From positions 1-64,000 of the forward strand of contig JAXLWB010000004.1 in assembly GCA_046328715.1 (NCBI GenBank): 64,000 bases of DNA, read 5' to 3'. The stretch is from JAXLWB01 sp046328715 (GTDB lineage: Bacteria; Chloroflexota; Anaerolineae; Caldilineales; Caldilineaceae). Shown here in pieces: positions 15,406-25,594 of this stretch. The notes under the pieces were generated by a model that made no database searches, had not been told where the DNA came from, and was given only the letters and a program-made list of their open reading frames with translations. Within the stretch, counting starts at the first letter, position 1; every line of letters starts with the position of its first letter. A program made the translations under genes and the position numbers.

Positions 15406-16847
15406 TACTAAGGCCATCATCACGGGTAACGTCAGGATGCGGGCACGCAGCCCAAGCGCTTCGTATACAGCGATTTGCGCCAGGGTCGCTGGATGCACAA
15501 TCGCGTGGAGCCGTTCTACCACTTGTTCATCTGGCAATTCGCTGCTCAACCGTTTGCTCCGATCACGCTGAACCGCTCGCGTGTGTCGCACACTGCTTGC
15601 TTTTTTAGTTTTATTTTCTTTTTCTGGTTCGCTCATCCTTTCATTTTACAGGCTTGTCTGCTCTCCCCAGATTTGACAACCTCTGTAAATGCTTAATTTG
15701 TTACTGATGGCCTTAGTATTGAGTCTGCTCTGGCAGCAAACCGGCAGCATCTGCGAAATGGTGCGACTGGTGCACGAAGAATGTGTTTTTGTGGGTCGCC
15801 CCCTTACAAGGCTTAACGCAACAAGCACTCTCGACTCGCTTGCGTATGTTGCCAGCAAAGTTGTTTCTGCAAGTTCTGCTTGAGCTATTGCCTGGACTGG
15901 CAAAACGCAGTTTGGAACGCAGCCGCCCCTTACCCGCTGAACTTGCCTGGGCGAAAAGGCAATACACTCAGGTTTGCGCCTGCGATGGCTCAACTCTGGA
16001 TGCACTCTTGTGCAAGGTCGGGTTGCTGCAGGAGAATGAAAAGAATCCATTGGCGGGACGCATGTTAGCGATTCTGGATATCGTCACTCGCCTGCCTACC
16101 CAGGTTTGGTATGAAGAAGATGCACAAGCGCATGACCAAAGCTTTCTCGACAAAGTGCGCTCCCATCTGCTCACAGGCAGCCTGCTCATTTTCGATTTGG
16201 GTTTCACCAACTTCACTTTCTTCCGCCACCTTGGTGAACAAGGTGTCTTTTTCATCACACGTGCCAAGAGCAATCTGGCATTTCCAGAATCGTTGCTGCT
16301 CAAAACTGCTGTGGTGCATGACCAAATCGGTTGGATTGGACAAGGTGATGACCGCCAGCAAGTGCGCCTGATTCAATTTCTCTATCACGGCAAGTGGTAT
16401 CGCTATCTCACCAACGACCTCCGTGCATCGCATCTTCCGGTGAAGTATGCCGTGGCTCTTTACTGGCAACGCTGGCGAATTGAAGATGCCTATGCCATTG
16501 TCAAACGCCTGCTCGGTTTTAGCTTTCTTTCATTGTTCGGCTCAGAATGCTGTACAAATGCAACTCCTGGGCGACCTGGATTCTCTATGCGGTTCTGGTT
16601 GACCTGACTGACCAAGTCGCTCAGCAACTCAACAAACCCTTTGCTCGCATTTCTATGGAGATGGTCTATCGCTCGCTTCCTTTCTTTGCTAGGACTCATC
16701 ACAAGGGGAATGCCGACAACTGATTGATTATCTTGTTGCCAATGTCAAACGCCTGGGCATTCTTAAATCTATCCGTTCTGACCAACCGTCAACTCTTCTC
16801 TCCCTCAAGTTGACAATCGCTCTAAACGCTTAATTTGTCACCAATGC
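15406..16847 (+). mobile_element. IS4-family insertion sequence, copy 2, with its 5' 300 bp inverted
   Basis: From 15710 to 16847 the sequence is the + strand body of the same IS as copy 1. Positions 15406-15709 hold the 5' end and N-terminal codons, but facing the - strand. The inversion joint shares the nine bases GCCTTAGTA on both sides. The right outer end (AATTTGTCACCAATGC) mirrors the left outer end of copy 1 (GCATTGGTGACAAATT), so the pair together is bounded by identical inverted ends. A duplicated N-terminal reading frame is present at 15397-15636 (- strand). Confidence 0.7.
15715..16605 (+). pseudogene. IS4-family transposase, copy 2, lacking its N-terminus
   Basis: This is the best-preserved transposase body. 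It carries the first catalytic Asp in QVCACDGSTLDALL, the second in LLIFDLGFTNFTFF, and the YREK signature in YWQRWRIEDAYAIVKRLLG (Y-2-R-3-E-6-K), which defines the IS4 family. The N-terminal 80 residues are encoded on the opposite strand by the inverted segment. The C-terminus is frameshifted after SFLSLFGSE, so the enzyme is probably not functional. Confidence 0.75.
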
Positions 16848-17177
16848 CCTAACGCCGATCGTGAGTGGATCTGGCAGTATGTTTTTCCCTCAGAAAAGTA
16901 CTCAGTTGATCCCCGGTCCAAGATCATCCGTCGTCATCATTTGGATGAAAGTGGTCTGCAAAAAGCCGTACGTCGTGCTGCGCTACAGGCTGGCATCACC
17001 AAACATGTCACGCCTCATATCTTCCGGCACTGTTTTGCAACCCACTTACTCGAAGCGGGTTATGATATTCGCACCGTGCAAGAGTTACTCGGTCACAAAG
17101 ATATCAAGACGACGCAAATATACACCCATGTTCTCAATACAGGTCCTCATGCAGTTCGTTCGCCACTAGATATATGA
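16842..17177 (+). pseudogene. intI: Integron integrase, C-terminal fragment
   Basis: The reading frame resumes after the IS with PNADREWIWQYVFPSEKYS, then VDPRSKIIRRHHLDESGLQKAV, which holds the integron-integrase-specific additional domain. It goes on to PHIFRHCFATHLLEAGYDIRT, with the catalytic HxxR, and ends QELLGHKDIKTTQIYTHVLN, which has the catalytic tyrosine, and VRSPLDI. The first catalytic arginine and the lysine box lie in the missing middle. The integrase is therefore inactive, and the array can be rearranged only by an integrase acting in trans. Confidence 0.9.
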
Positions 17178-17265
17178 TTAAGTAGAGAGTAAACGGTGGC
17201 ACACGAAAGCCACTGTCTCATTGTCTACTGTCCTACTCCCCACCTCCACCTTCACCTCCTCCCCA

Positions 17266-20200
17266 TCACCCACCGTCACCTCCACCCCGCTGCACGGGCT
17301 CACTCTCCACCTCCACCGTATATGTCCCGGCAGGCAGACTGACAGCATCCCCATTCACCACACCCGTCGCAACCTCCGTCCCATTGGCGTCCAGCACGCG
17401 AAACGGGGCACGCAGAGCGGCGGTGACGGCACTGTCGAGTTCGGCGGCGTTGCTGGCGTTGAAGTAGGAGCCGCCACCTTCGCTGGCCCAGCGTTGGAAG
17501 GTGGCTTTGAGGGCGGCGTCATCGACGTCGAAGCCGACGATGTTGATGCGCACGTCGATGCCAGCGGCGCGCAGGACTTGGATCTCCCGTTCGGGGTCGC
17601 CGCCGCAGGTCTCTTCGCCGTCGGTGACCAGGATCACGACCTTTTGCCCGCTCGCTCCGGCCAGATCCTCGGCCACCAGACGCAGCGAGGCACCGATCGG
17701 GGTCTTGGCCAGGTTCATGGCGTTGATGCCAGCAATGGTCTGGTTGACCGTGGCGGCATCGAGTGGCTGCAACGGAATCTCCAAATCGGTGCGGCAGGAG
17801 CCAGCCTCTTTGTGGCCAAAGACGCGCAGGGCCAGCGGCGCGCCGGCAGGCAGCACGTTGCTGGTCAGGTTGGTGAGCACGTCACGCGCAATCGCAATCT
17901 TGGCCACGCCGTCGATGCGCTGCAACATGCTACCCGAGGCGTCCAGGATTAGCTCGACCGCACCGCCGCCGATCACGGGGCTTGGTTCTCCAGCGGTATT
18001 GGCCTTGCCGACCACGCTCAAACTGCCGGGGGCGACTGGCGTAGGCGTTTCGGTTGGGGTGGGCGTAAAGGTCGGAGTCGGCGTCTCGGTCGGAGTGAGC
18101 GTGGGCGTCGGGGTTGGTGTTTCGGTCGGCGTCGCCGTCGGTTCGGGCGTGGGCGTGGGCGGCGGCGCTTCGTTGCTGTAGCTGACGCTCAGCGTGTAGG
18201 CAGTGGGGCGGCGCAGCAGACAGGTGGCACGATCAAAGCCCTGTTCAAAGCTGCCGAGGGTGGACATGTTCTCGTAATAGCCGTTGTTGACCATCGCCCA
18301 ATCCTGCATCAAGTCCTGGGCGTAGGGGTTGCCGCCGCTGCTGATCTCAAAGCTAAAGATGCGCGGACGCACCGTGTTCAGTGATTGCCAGAGGCGGTCG
18401 GTATAGTCGTAGCTGCTGCTTTCGGCGTCGGTCATCAACACGACGGCGCGCGTGCCACTGCGCGGAGCCAACTTTTCGCTTGAGTCGAAGAGATTGCGCT
18501 CGGCGCTGCTCGAACTCTCGGCGCGTGGATAGTTGTTGAAGGCTTGCTGTACCTGGATCGGGTCGCCACTGAAGTCTTCAAGCAAAAACTGGCCGGGGTC
18601 GCCAAAGGGCAGCAGGTTGACCACTTCGTACTGCGGGTCGATGCCCTGCGTGAAGGTCGCCATGCTCAGGTAGATCTGGGTGAGATAGGGGCCGACGCTG
18701 CCGCTGGTGTCCCAACTGAAGACAATCGAGCGTTTGGGGTCGATCAGGTGCAGGGTGTAGTCACCGGGTGTGACTGCCGCCTTGATCAGGAGCACCCCAT
18801 TCGTGATGGTGTCCGTATGGCTGATCGGCGCGCCGCTGCTGTCGAACAGTTCGACATCGACGCCGACGGTGGGGTCACCGCCCAGGCGCAGATTGAGCGT
18901 GTTGGCCTCGGCAGGCACCGTCAGCTTAAACCAATCCTCGTCGCCGTTGACCACCACCGTGCCGTTGATCGGCTGCTCGATGCCAAGAGCTTGCGCCGTT
19001 TCACGGCTGTTGTTCGGCTCGACCTCGTTGATCTGGCTGGCCAGCGGGTGAACCTCAGACATCTGCTCAAAGATCGCCTGTGGGCGTGGGCCACCCCACT
19101 CGGCCAGAATCGAGCGATAGGTGGCGTCGACGGGGGCTTCGTCAATCGCAATCTGCTCGGGGAAGGCGTAGCTGCGCTGTTCAGCAGGGGGCTGGGCGAC
19201 AAAACGGACAAAACGGGCCCAGACCGGCGCATCGAGGGTCAGCGTTTGTGTCTCGCTTGAAGTCGGGTCGAGCGTCCAATTGACCAGCGGTTGCCAAGGG
19301 CCAACCGGGCTCTGCGTGCTCACCTCCACGGCTACATCAGAGAAGCGCTGAAGCGGGTCGCTGCTCTCCCAGTTGCGCCAGTGCAGGGTGGTAATGCGTG
19401 CCGCCCGCTCATGATGAAAGCCAACCACCCACTCGGCAGGCAGTGGCGTGTCGCTGGCATAGGCGCTCGGTTGTTCACTCTCCGCCGTTACCAACTGTTG
19501 TAGGCTGGAGAGCAGCGGCAGACCCGAGACGACGTGACCGCCCTGCGCTGGGTTGAGCAGGTTGAAGGTGCGCCCTGGCTGATAGTCTGCGCTGGCGATC
19601 ACCTTGAACTCGCCGATGCCAATGTCGCCCTCGCCCTTCCAGTTGTCGATCAGGCGCAGTTGGGCAAAGCGGGCAGGAACAGTCTGACTGAAAACAATTG
19701 CTTGTTCAACTGGATTTTGCGCCAACTCGCCGTTGTAGACCGAGGTAAAGTTCACACCGTCATCCGAGAGCAACATTTCAAAGTGGCGCAGTTGATGGGT
19801 CAGGTCGATACGGCCAAAGGGGTTGAGGATGACGCCCGCTACCGGCACCGCCTCGTCCCCCGCCAGATCGACCGTGAGGCGTTGGTCGGCTTGTCCGGCC
19901 CAACCGAAAGCCGGGCTGCTGATCTCATCAAAGAGTTGCACAATGTCAGCGTTGCCCTGGTCGTCCACCGGCTGTCCGCCCAGTCCCGTCCAGGCCAGGT
20001 TGAGACCACCGCGCAGCGTATCCGCCGTGGTCAATGTGCTGTCGGGGTTGACTGGCAGCGCGCCGCAAGTGGCAGGCAGATCGAGCGTGGCCGTAGCGTA
20101 GCGCCCGGCAGCATCTTCGAGGCGTACAGCAAAACGGGCCGGCAGTGCACTCAACACTTCGGGCAACACCTTGAGTGGTAGAACCAAGCTGCGCGTCTCA

Positions 20201-22719
20201 TTGACCTCCAGATGAAGGGTCTGCTTCGCCGCTAATTCGTCGGTTACAAAGCGCCAGGCATAGTCACTGCTCGATGCACTCAGCGTCAGATCCAGTGCGG
20301 CGCTGCTAGTGTTGGTCAAGGTCAAGTTGAGGCTGAACTGCTGCCCGTCCTCCCAGAATGCGGCGATTTCGGGGACGGAGGGCTGGAGGTTCAGAGTGAG
20401 CGGCAAGGGTGGCGGCGCTGTGCTCGGTGGATTCGGCAGATCGGTGGCGATGCTCAACGTGTAAGCCCCTGCGCCGCTGATGCCAAGATAGATCGGCTGG
20501 CCGTTGTCGATGGCAAAACTGTAGAGTCCCTGCTCGCGATCCTGCGTCTGGGGGTAAAGGGTCTCCTCACCGCTGCGCACTTCCACATTCACGGTTGGCG
20601 GTACACTGATCGTGATCTGGGTGGCGGCGGCGAGGTCGGGCAGACCATACCAATCCTCGTAATCCTCGGCGTTGTTGACCGTGCCGCTAACGCTGAGCGT
20701 GGCGGGCAAGAAGGGGGCCGTGCTGCGCTCGTTGTTGATCGCCTCATTGTCGATAGGTAGGTCGAGCGGGTTCAGCCGTTGCAGCAGCAGGTAGTAGATC
20801 TCGTCGCTTGGTGTGGAGGCGTCGATGTTGAGGAAGTGGTCGCCCGGACCGAGTACACTCTCGTAGATGATCGGCGAACCGTCGCTGCGATTGGCATTGT
20901 AAAAAAGGTCGTCAAGGTCAAATTGGAGTAGACCCCCGGCTGGCTGCACCAGGATGATGCGTACATGTTCGTTGCCCGCCAGCGAAAAGCGATAATCATC
21001 GCGATCATAGACGTTGCTCAGCCGCCCACTGCGCGGCGTGTCAAAGGGCAGATGCTCGGCCCGATCGGGGCTATTATTCGGCTCCCGCTCCGTCACCCCC
21101 GCCCCACTGCCTCCTGACTCACTATCCGCTGAATCACTGACCACTGCCCCACTGTCCACCGTCCCTGGCGGCATCTTCGTCGTCTCCGCTGGCGGACCCA
21201 CCGGCACGGCACGCAGCGTATACTCTCCTTCCTCGCCATGCAGGCGCAGATAGTGGTCACCAGGCAGCAGATAGAGATCGTCTAAACGCATGCGGCTGGC
21301 CTGGCTGCCGTCGATGCGTGAGAGTTCGTTGCCATCGATCTCCAGATAGGAGAGCACTTGTAGACCGCTGCCGCTGGCCTGGATGCGCCAAAGTTGCGGC
21401 GCACCGCTCACGCTGAAGCGGTAATAATCATCTTCGCTGCCGACGAAGCGACCCTGGATTGCATTCTCGCTGCCCATGAGCGAGGCATGGTGAACATCGT
21501 CGTTGGGCTCGCTCTCAACCTCCAGCACCGCCTCGCCTGTTTCCTCAAATTGGATCGTGTAGTCAGCACCTATATAGTCTTTACTGCGGAAGGTGAGGTA
21601 ATAGTCGCCAACGGCCAGGGTCAAGTCGGTGAGAATCGGTGCATCGCCCTCGCGACATTGCAACGCATTGCCCTGCGCGTCAAGCAGGCAGAGTTCATAG
21701 GTTGCCTCCTCGGAAGTGACGGTGCTGACCTGCCATTGTTTGGCGCTGAAATCAGCATCAACACTCAGCTTGAAGAAGTCGGTGTCGCTGTGACCGGCGG
21801 TGGCAACTCCATCCATCGGCTGGGCTGGGTCAATCGGCCAGGCTTGTTGCAAATTGTCGTTACCTTCCTCTTCGTGCGTAGGGGAGCGCTCGCCATCCGG
21901 TTGGATCGCCAGCCAGTAGGGCGTACTGTGGTCACGCCCCGAGGTGAGCTCAATGCGATAGTCGCCCGCCGTCAGGCCGAGCGAATTGAGTTCAAAGCTG
22001 CCATTGGGGGCGATCCCTTGGTAAGTGATCTGGTTGCCATCGCCGTTGAGCAGGTAGAGGTAACCATCTTCGCCCAGCGGCAACTGCGCCGTGATGCGCC
22101 AACGCTGGGTCGCATCGTTGTCACTCAGGTTCCAGGCAAAATAGTCATCGCTGCCCTGTAGGTCGCCTGCGGTAAAGATACGTTGGTCGGCACCGGGCGG
22201 GGGTAGGTTGGCAGGCGTTTCGCTGGTCGCTGTGGCATCGGCTGCGGCAGGCAAGGGCGTAACCGGCTTCAGGTCGAACTGATAAGCTCCGTTACCGCCC
22301 GCCGCCGAAACGCCGATGTAGTAAGTCCCAGGTTGGAAGAGTAACTCGCCACTCTCTGCGCTTTCCCCGTCGAAGACGCTCAGTGCAAAGAGCTTCTTAG
22401 AATCAACCACATCCGTGCCGTTGTCTGCCAAGGTGACGCGCAAAATCTGGGCACCAGTGTTGCCCGTCGCCACGCCCTGTAACGAGAAATTCCAGGTTTG
22501 TTTGGCATCCTCTTCGTTCAGGGTCCAGAGGTAAAAGTCCTGATCCCCATCTCCCAACTCAGCAGCGACACAGCCCGCCCCGCCAATGGCGGTTGCCTGT
22601 GCTGGTTGTTCGTTCGGCTCGTTCTCGCTTGCGCAGCTTTGCGCATGGGCAGGGACGACCCGAAGGGCAAAGAAGAGGCAAGGGAGGAAGAGGGTGAAGA
22701 GTAGGAATTTTTTGCGCAT
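17266..22719 (-). CDS. Large exported PPC/discoidin-like/von Willebrand factor A protein
   Basis: About 1817 residues starting at the ATG at 22719 with a signal peptide (KKFLLFTLFLPCLFFALRVVPAHAQ). The N-terminal two thirds carry repeated PPC-type beta domains, each beginning like ENEPNEQPAQA or EPNNSPDRAEHLPF. Two discoidin-like (F5/8 C) modules follow at about residues 890-1040 and 1060-1190. A first VWA domain has the metal site DTSGSVG (about residue 1336), a Thr-Pro-rich linker spans about 1518-1568, and a second VWA domain starts LILDASGSM (about 1590). It is probably a surface adhesin or matrix protein. The last residues (RGGGDGG) look frameshifted: removing one G near 17290 restores VEVTVGDGEEVKVEVG, so the true end is likely near 17220. 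Confidence 0.8.
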   Translation of the reverse strand: MRKKFLLFTLFLPCLFFALRVVPAHAQSCASENEPNEQPAQATAIGGAGCVAAELGDGDQDFYLWTLNEEDAKQTWNFSLQGVATGNTGAQILRVTLADNGTDVVDSKKLFALSVFDGESAESGELLFQPGTYYIGVSAAGGNGAYQFDLKPVTPLPAAADATATSETPANLPPPGADQRIFTAGDLQGSDDYFAWNLSDNDATQRWRITAQLPLGEDGYLYLLNGDGNQITYQGIAPNGSFELNSLGLTAGDYRIELTSGRDHSTPYWLAIQPDGERSPTHEEEGNDNLQQAWPIDPAQPMDGVATAGHSDTDFFKLSVDADFSAKQWQVSTVTSEEATYELCLLDAQGNALQCREGDAPILTDLTLAVGDYYLTFRSKDYIGADYTIQFEETGEAVLEVESEPNDDVHHASLMGSENAIQGRFVGSEDDYYRFSVSGAPQLWRIQASGSGLQVLSYLEIDGNELSRIDGSQASRMRLDDLYLLPGDHYLRLHGEEGEYTLRAVPVGPPAETTKMPPGTVDSGAVVSDSADSESGGSGAGVTEREPNNSPDRAEHLPFDTPRSGRLSNVYDRDDYRFSLAGNEHVRIILVQPAGGLLQFDLDDLFYNANRSDGSPIIYESVLGPGDHFLNIDASTPSDEIYYLLLQRLNPLDLPIDNEAINNERSTAPFLPATLSVSGTVNNAEDYEDWYGLPDLAAATQITISVPPTVNVEVRSGEETLYPQTQDREQGLYSFAIDNGQPIYLGISGAGAYTLSIATDLPNPPSTAPPPLPLTLNLQPSVPEIAAFWEDGQQFSLNLTLTNTSSAALDLTLSASSSDYAWRFVTDELAAKQTLHLEVNETRSLVLPLKVLPEVLSALPARFAVRLEDAAGRYATATLDLPATCGALPVNPDSTLTTADTLRGGLNLAWTGLGGQPVDDQGNADIVQLFDEISSPAFGWAGQADQRLTVDLAGDEAVPVAGVILNPFGRIDLTHQLRHFEMLLSDDGVNFTSVYNGELAQNPVEQAIVFSQTVPARFAQLRLIDNWKGEGDIGIGEFKVIASADYQPGRTFNLLNPAQGGHVVSGLPLLSSLQQLVTAESEQPSAYASDTPLPAEWVVGFHHERAARITTLHWRNWESSDPLQRFSDVAVEVSTQSPVGPWQPLVNWTLDPTSSETQTLTLDAPVWARFVRFVAQPPAEQRSYAFPEQIAIDEAPVDATYRSILAEWGGPRPQAIFEQMSEVHPLASQINEVEPNNSRETAQALGIEQPINGTVVVNGDEDWFKLTVPAEANTLNLRLGGDPTVGVDVELFDSSGAPISHTDTITNGVLLIKAAVTPGDYTLHLIDPKRSIVFSWDTSGSVGPYLTQIYLSMATFTQGIDPQYEVVNLLPFGDPGQFLLEDFSGDPIQVQQAFNNYPRAESSSSAERNLFDSSEKLAPRSGTRAVVLMTDAESSSYDYTDRLWQSLNTVRPRIFSFEISSGGNPYAQDLMQDWAMVNNGYYENMSTLGSFEQGFDRATCLLRRPTAYTLSVSYSNEAPPPTPTPEPTATPTETPTPTPTLTPTETPTPTFTPTPTETPTPVAPGSLSVVGKANTAGEPSPVIGGGAVELILDASGSMLQRIDGVAKIAIARDVLTNLTSNVLPAGAPLALRVFGHKEAGSCRTDLEIPLQPLDAATVNQTIAGINAMNLAKTPIGASLRLVAEDLAGASGQKVVILVTDGEETCGGDPEREIQVLRAAGIDVRINIVGFDVDDAALKATFQRWASEGGGSYFNASNAAELDSAVTAALRAPFRVLDANGTEVATGVVNGDAVSLPAGTYTVEVESEPVQRGGGDGG

Positions 22720-22765
22720 AGTCAAGTTGAGGTGAAAGTTTAGTTTGTAGATAAAGGTACGAACA

Positions 22766-23000
22766 ACCCCTCCCTAACCCTCCCCTGCTAAGGGAGGGAA
22801 CTGTCACGGGACAGGTTCAGTTTGGTGGACAACAGAGACAACGCAATCCATCCCGTGACGGTCCTCTCCCTCCGGGTACCCCTTGGGTGGGGAGAGATAG
22901 AGAGGGGGCGTTTGTTGGTCTGACCGACTACGTTGTTTGGCCCCACAACCAGCCCCTCCCTAACCCTCCCCAAAAGGGAGGGAATTGTCACGGGAGGTAT
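22766..23000. repeat. Pair of CCCTCCC-type palindromic repeats
   Basis: Two direct copies of a repeat starting CCCCTCCCTAACCCTCCCC, then a complementary GGGAGGGAA and TGTCACGGGA, lie at about 22768-22812 and 22953-22996. Each can form a hairpin of the CCCTCCC/GGGAGGG type. The sequence between holds a related TCTCCCT...GGGGAGAG inverted pair. They fill the gap between two exported-protein genes on the - strand. Confidence 0.5.
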
Positions 23001-23038
23001 TCTCTTTGGTGAATAGCAGTGACAACTTACTTTATAAT

Positions 23039-25444
23039 TTACGGTTTCACCACCGAGGTCTGCAGCCAGGGCGAATTGTTGAGCCAGAGCCCAGTTCCGG
23101 CTGCACCGGCGAGCAGACCAATGATGATGCGGACAGTGATCTTGGCGGGCAGGGCGGCGAAACCACCAATCGCCAGTGTGCCACAGACGATCAAGTCCTG
23201 GACCGAGACGCCGTTGCCGTCGGGCACGGCACCCCCGGCGGCGGCAAGACAGGTGCCAAAGATGATCAAGGTGAGGGCATATTCGACCATGGCGGTGCCC
23301 ATGCCATTCTCCAGCATGCCCAGGGTTTGACCGCTGTGGGGATCGATGCGCCACCAGCCGGTCAGGTCAATGGCTTTGGGTTGGGCAGAGGGCAGTACGA
23401 CCACGTTGCCAGCAGCAAGGTCGGCGTGCAGATTGGCCTTGGCTTGGGCAGAAATTTTTAGTTTGTCTACCTGGTCGCTCTGCTCGGGGGTGAGCACGAG
23501 CGGTTTGATCTTCTCCTGGTCAGCCTGGGCAAAGACGGTCATCGTGCTCAAGGGCTGGCTCAATTCGAGCGGCAGCACAGCGCCTTCGCTCATCGTCTCC
23601 CAGACACCGGTTTTGAGCAAAGTCTGCGGCGCAGCGACGATCTGGTCGCCCTGGAGTTGATAGGCACGGCGGCTGTTGTTGACCACGTCGATCCAGACCC
23701 GGGTCGATTCGCCGCGCTGCTCCTGGCGATGGATGACGAGTGAGGCTTCCGGGCGATAGTTGAGTGCGTCGATGGTGCGGGCGCCGCGATCGAAGATTGG
23801 GTAGAGGTTGAGATGACCGGGCCAGAAGGATTCGAGCTTGTCGAGCTTGGCCTTGTTGAGGTCGGCCTGCGTGATTTTCTGGTAATCGCTTTTGAGCACC
23901 AGGTCGAAGAGCGGGCGCAGCGACTGGTAGTATTCGAGTTGGCGGTCAAAGGTGTAGGCTTCAGCGTAACTGCCCGCCGCCACCATAAAGGTCAACTTGG
24001 CGGTTAACTGGGTCAGATCCTCGACCAGGTTGTCGGGATGGGCGAGTTGCAGCCGTTCTGCGGTGCGGTTCTCGGCCCCAAGGCGGTCGACCAAGGTGCG
24101 GCGGATGGTTTTGTCCGGCTGCCCCGGCACACTAAAGGTGAAATCGACATAGGCGGCGGTGAGCAGGAATTGTTGTTGGTCGCCTGAACTGTTTTCGACG
24201 CCACCCAAGGCATCCAACGCCCCGCCCAACGAACCACTGATGCCAGAAACCAAGCCGGCCAGGGGCGAGGCAGCGACATCGGCGGCGGCGATGTTGCCAT
24301 AGCGGTCTACGGCCTGGGCATCTTTCATCAGCTTGCCGTTGAGCGAAGGAAAGAAGAAGTTACTTTTGGCCAACATCTGCGCTGGGTCACTGATCGGGGT
24401 GGAGGCAGCGATGCCGTCGGGCATCATGGCAAAGGTATAGGTCTTGCCGACCATGCTGGCAATAGCGGCCTCTTGGCTAGGCACGATCACTTGGGTCTCC
24501 AGCGCATCCCCCACCTTACGCTCGATCGAGACCTCCATATGCAGGCGCTGACGCAACGAGTCGGGAATTTTGCTCTCATCGGCAAATGTTTCGCTGGCTT
24601 TGAGCGCGTCAGGCGCTTTGTCACTGCCAAAGGCGGGATGGACCTGCGTCCACTTGTCAGTGGGGCCAAGTCGATATTCGACCCAGAAGTAATCCTGCGC
24701 CTCGGTCAGCAGTTTCGCCTCGGCCTCGCCATCCCCCAACTTTACGCCCGCCTCGGTCAGTAGCGTCTGTAACTGTTGGCTGTCGGCTTGGGTGGCGGAG
24801 AAGGCGGCGGTCGCCTGCAGTGGTTGGGGCGAAAAGGCAGCATCAAGCAGTTGGCTGCTTTCGGCATCGGTCATGCCGATGCGGCTGGCGAGGTCGCTGA
24901 GGGTCTTTTTGACCTTGTCCATCTGTTTGCTGATCGGCAAGGCATCCGGGCGCTCGACAAACATCTGTTTGAGCAAGCGTTTGGCATCGGCGCTGGTGAG
25001 GCTGCCATGTTGCAACTTGGTCTCGTAGCCAGCGTCGAGCAGCAGTTGTTGCAGCAGCACCGCCTGGTCGAGGGCATTGCCAGCACGGCTGAGCAAGGTG
25101 CCCTGTGCCCCACGCAACAGTCCGGGATATTGCTCGAAGGCGATCTCGCTGCGCATAAAGTCGCTGATCTTCTCGGCATCACCGCCCAGGGCAAAACCCA
25201 ACGCACCCACATCAAACTGGCTGCGATCCACCAACTTGCGCAGCGCCCCGATCTGTTTGAAAGCATCATCCATCTGTTTTTTGGCTTGGGCGTAGGGGAG
25301 GGTAGGCGTGGTGCTTGTCTGCTGGGCGAACGCCAAGGATGTGCTAGCCGCCTGGGCAGCTTCAGCATAAGGCAACAACCCAGCGCTGAGCAGGATTGTT
25401 ATGGTTAAGAGTAAGCGGACACCCATCGACCATCGATGCGTCAT
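23039..25444 (-). CDS. Exported transglutaminase-like protein with C-terminal membrane segments
   Basis: An 801-residue protein with a signal peptide (MGVRLLLTITILLSAGLLPYAEAAQA). Residues about 85-150 contain RSEIAFEQYPGLLRGAQGTL and AGNALDQAVLLQQLLLDAGY, the pattern found where transglutaminase-like proteins have their active-site helix ('G-ALD-A-LL--LL-AAG'), though the usual Cys is replaced. A long beta-rich middle follows. The C-terminus has two or three hydrophobic helices (MVEYALTLIIFGTCLAAAGG, ITVRIIIGLLAGAAGTGLWL). The VEYAL segment resembles type IV pilin-like Flp/TadE starts. Function is unknown. It is on the same strand as, and about 310 bp from, the VWA protein gene and may belong to the same surface assembly. 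Confidence 0.6.
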   Translation of the reverse strand: MTHRWSMGVRLLLTITILLSAGLLPYAEAAQAASTSLAFAQQTSTTPTLPYAQAKKQMDDAFKQIGALRKLVDRSQFDVGALGFALGGDAEKISDFMRSEIAFEQYPGLLRGAQGTLLSRAGNALDQAVLLQQLLLDAGYETKLQHGSLTSADAKRLLKQMFVERPDALPISKQMDKVKKTLSDLASRIGMTDAESSQLLDAAFSPQPLQATAAFSATQADSQQLQTLLTEAGVKLGDGEAEAKLLTEAQDYFWVEYRLGPTDKWTQVHPAFGSDKAPDALKASETFADESKIPDSLRQRLHMEVSIERKVGDALETQVIVPSQEAAIASMVGKTYTFAMMPDGIAASTPISDPAQMLAKSNFFFPSLNGKLMKDAQAVDRYGNIAAADVAASPLAGLVSGISGSLGGALDALGGVENSSGDQQQFLLTAAYVDFTFSVPGQPDKTIRRTLVDRLGAENRTAERLQLAHPDNLVEDLTQLTAKLTFMVAAGSYAEAYTFDRQLEYYQSLRPLFDLVLKSDYQKITQADLNKAKLDKLESFWPGHLNLYPIFDRGARTIDALNYRPEASLVIHRQEQRGESTRVWIDVVNNSRRAYQLQGDQIVAAPQTLLKTGVWETMSEGAVLPLELSQPLSTMTVFAQADQEKIKPLVLTPEQSDQVDKLKISAQAKANLHADLAAGNVVVLPSAQPKAIDLTGWWRIDPHSGQTLGMLENGMGTAMVEYALTLIIFGTCLAAAGGAVPDGNGVSVQDLIVCGTLAIGGFAALPAKITVRIIIGLLAGAAGTGLWLNNSPWLQTSVVKP

Positions 25445-25594
25445 CGTTCCTCCTGAGGTAAAGCTGAACCGCGAAAGGCACGCAATTCACGAAAGAGGAG
25501 TATATTTTCGTGAGTTGTGGGTTGTTGGTGGTTCATTGCTAAATCAATGCTTGAAATCAGCGTAACGATGTACTTTTGCGGGAAACAACAACGA

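Noticed and set aside
15005..16469. Many short frames on both strands of the IS pair
   Set aside because: They are pieces of the same transposase in shifted frames or antisense shadows.
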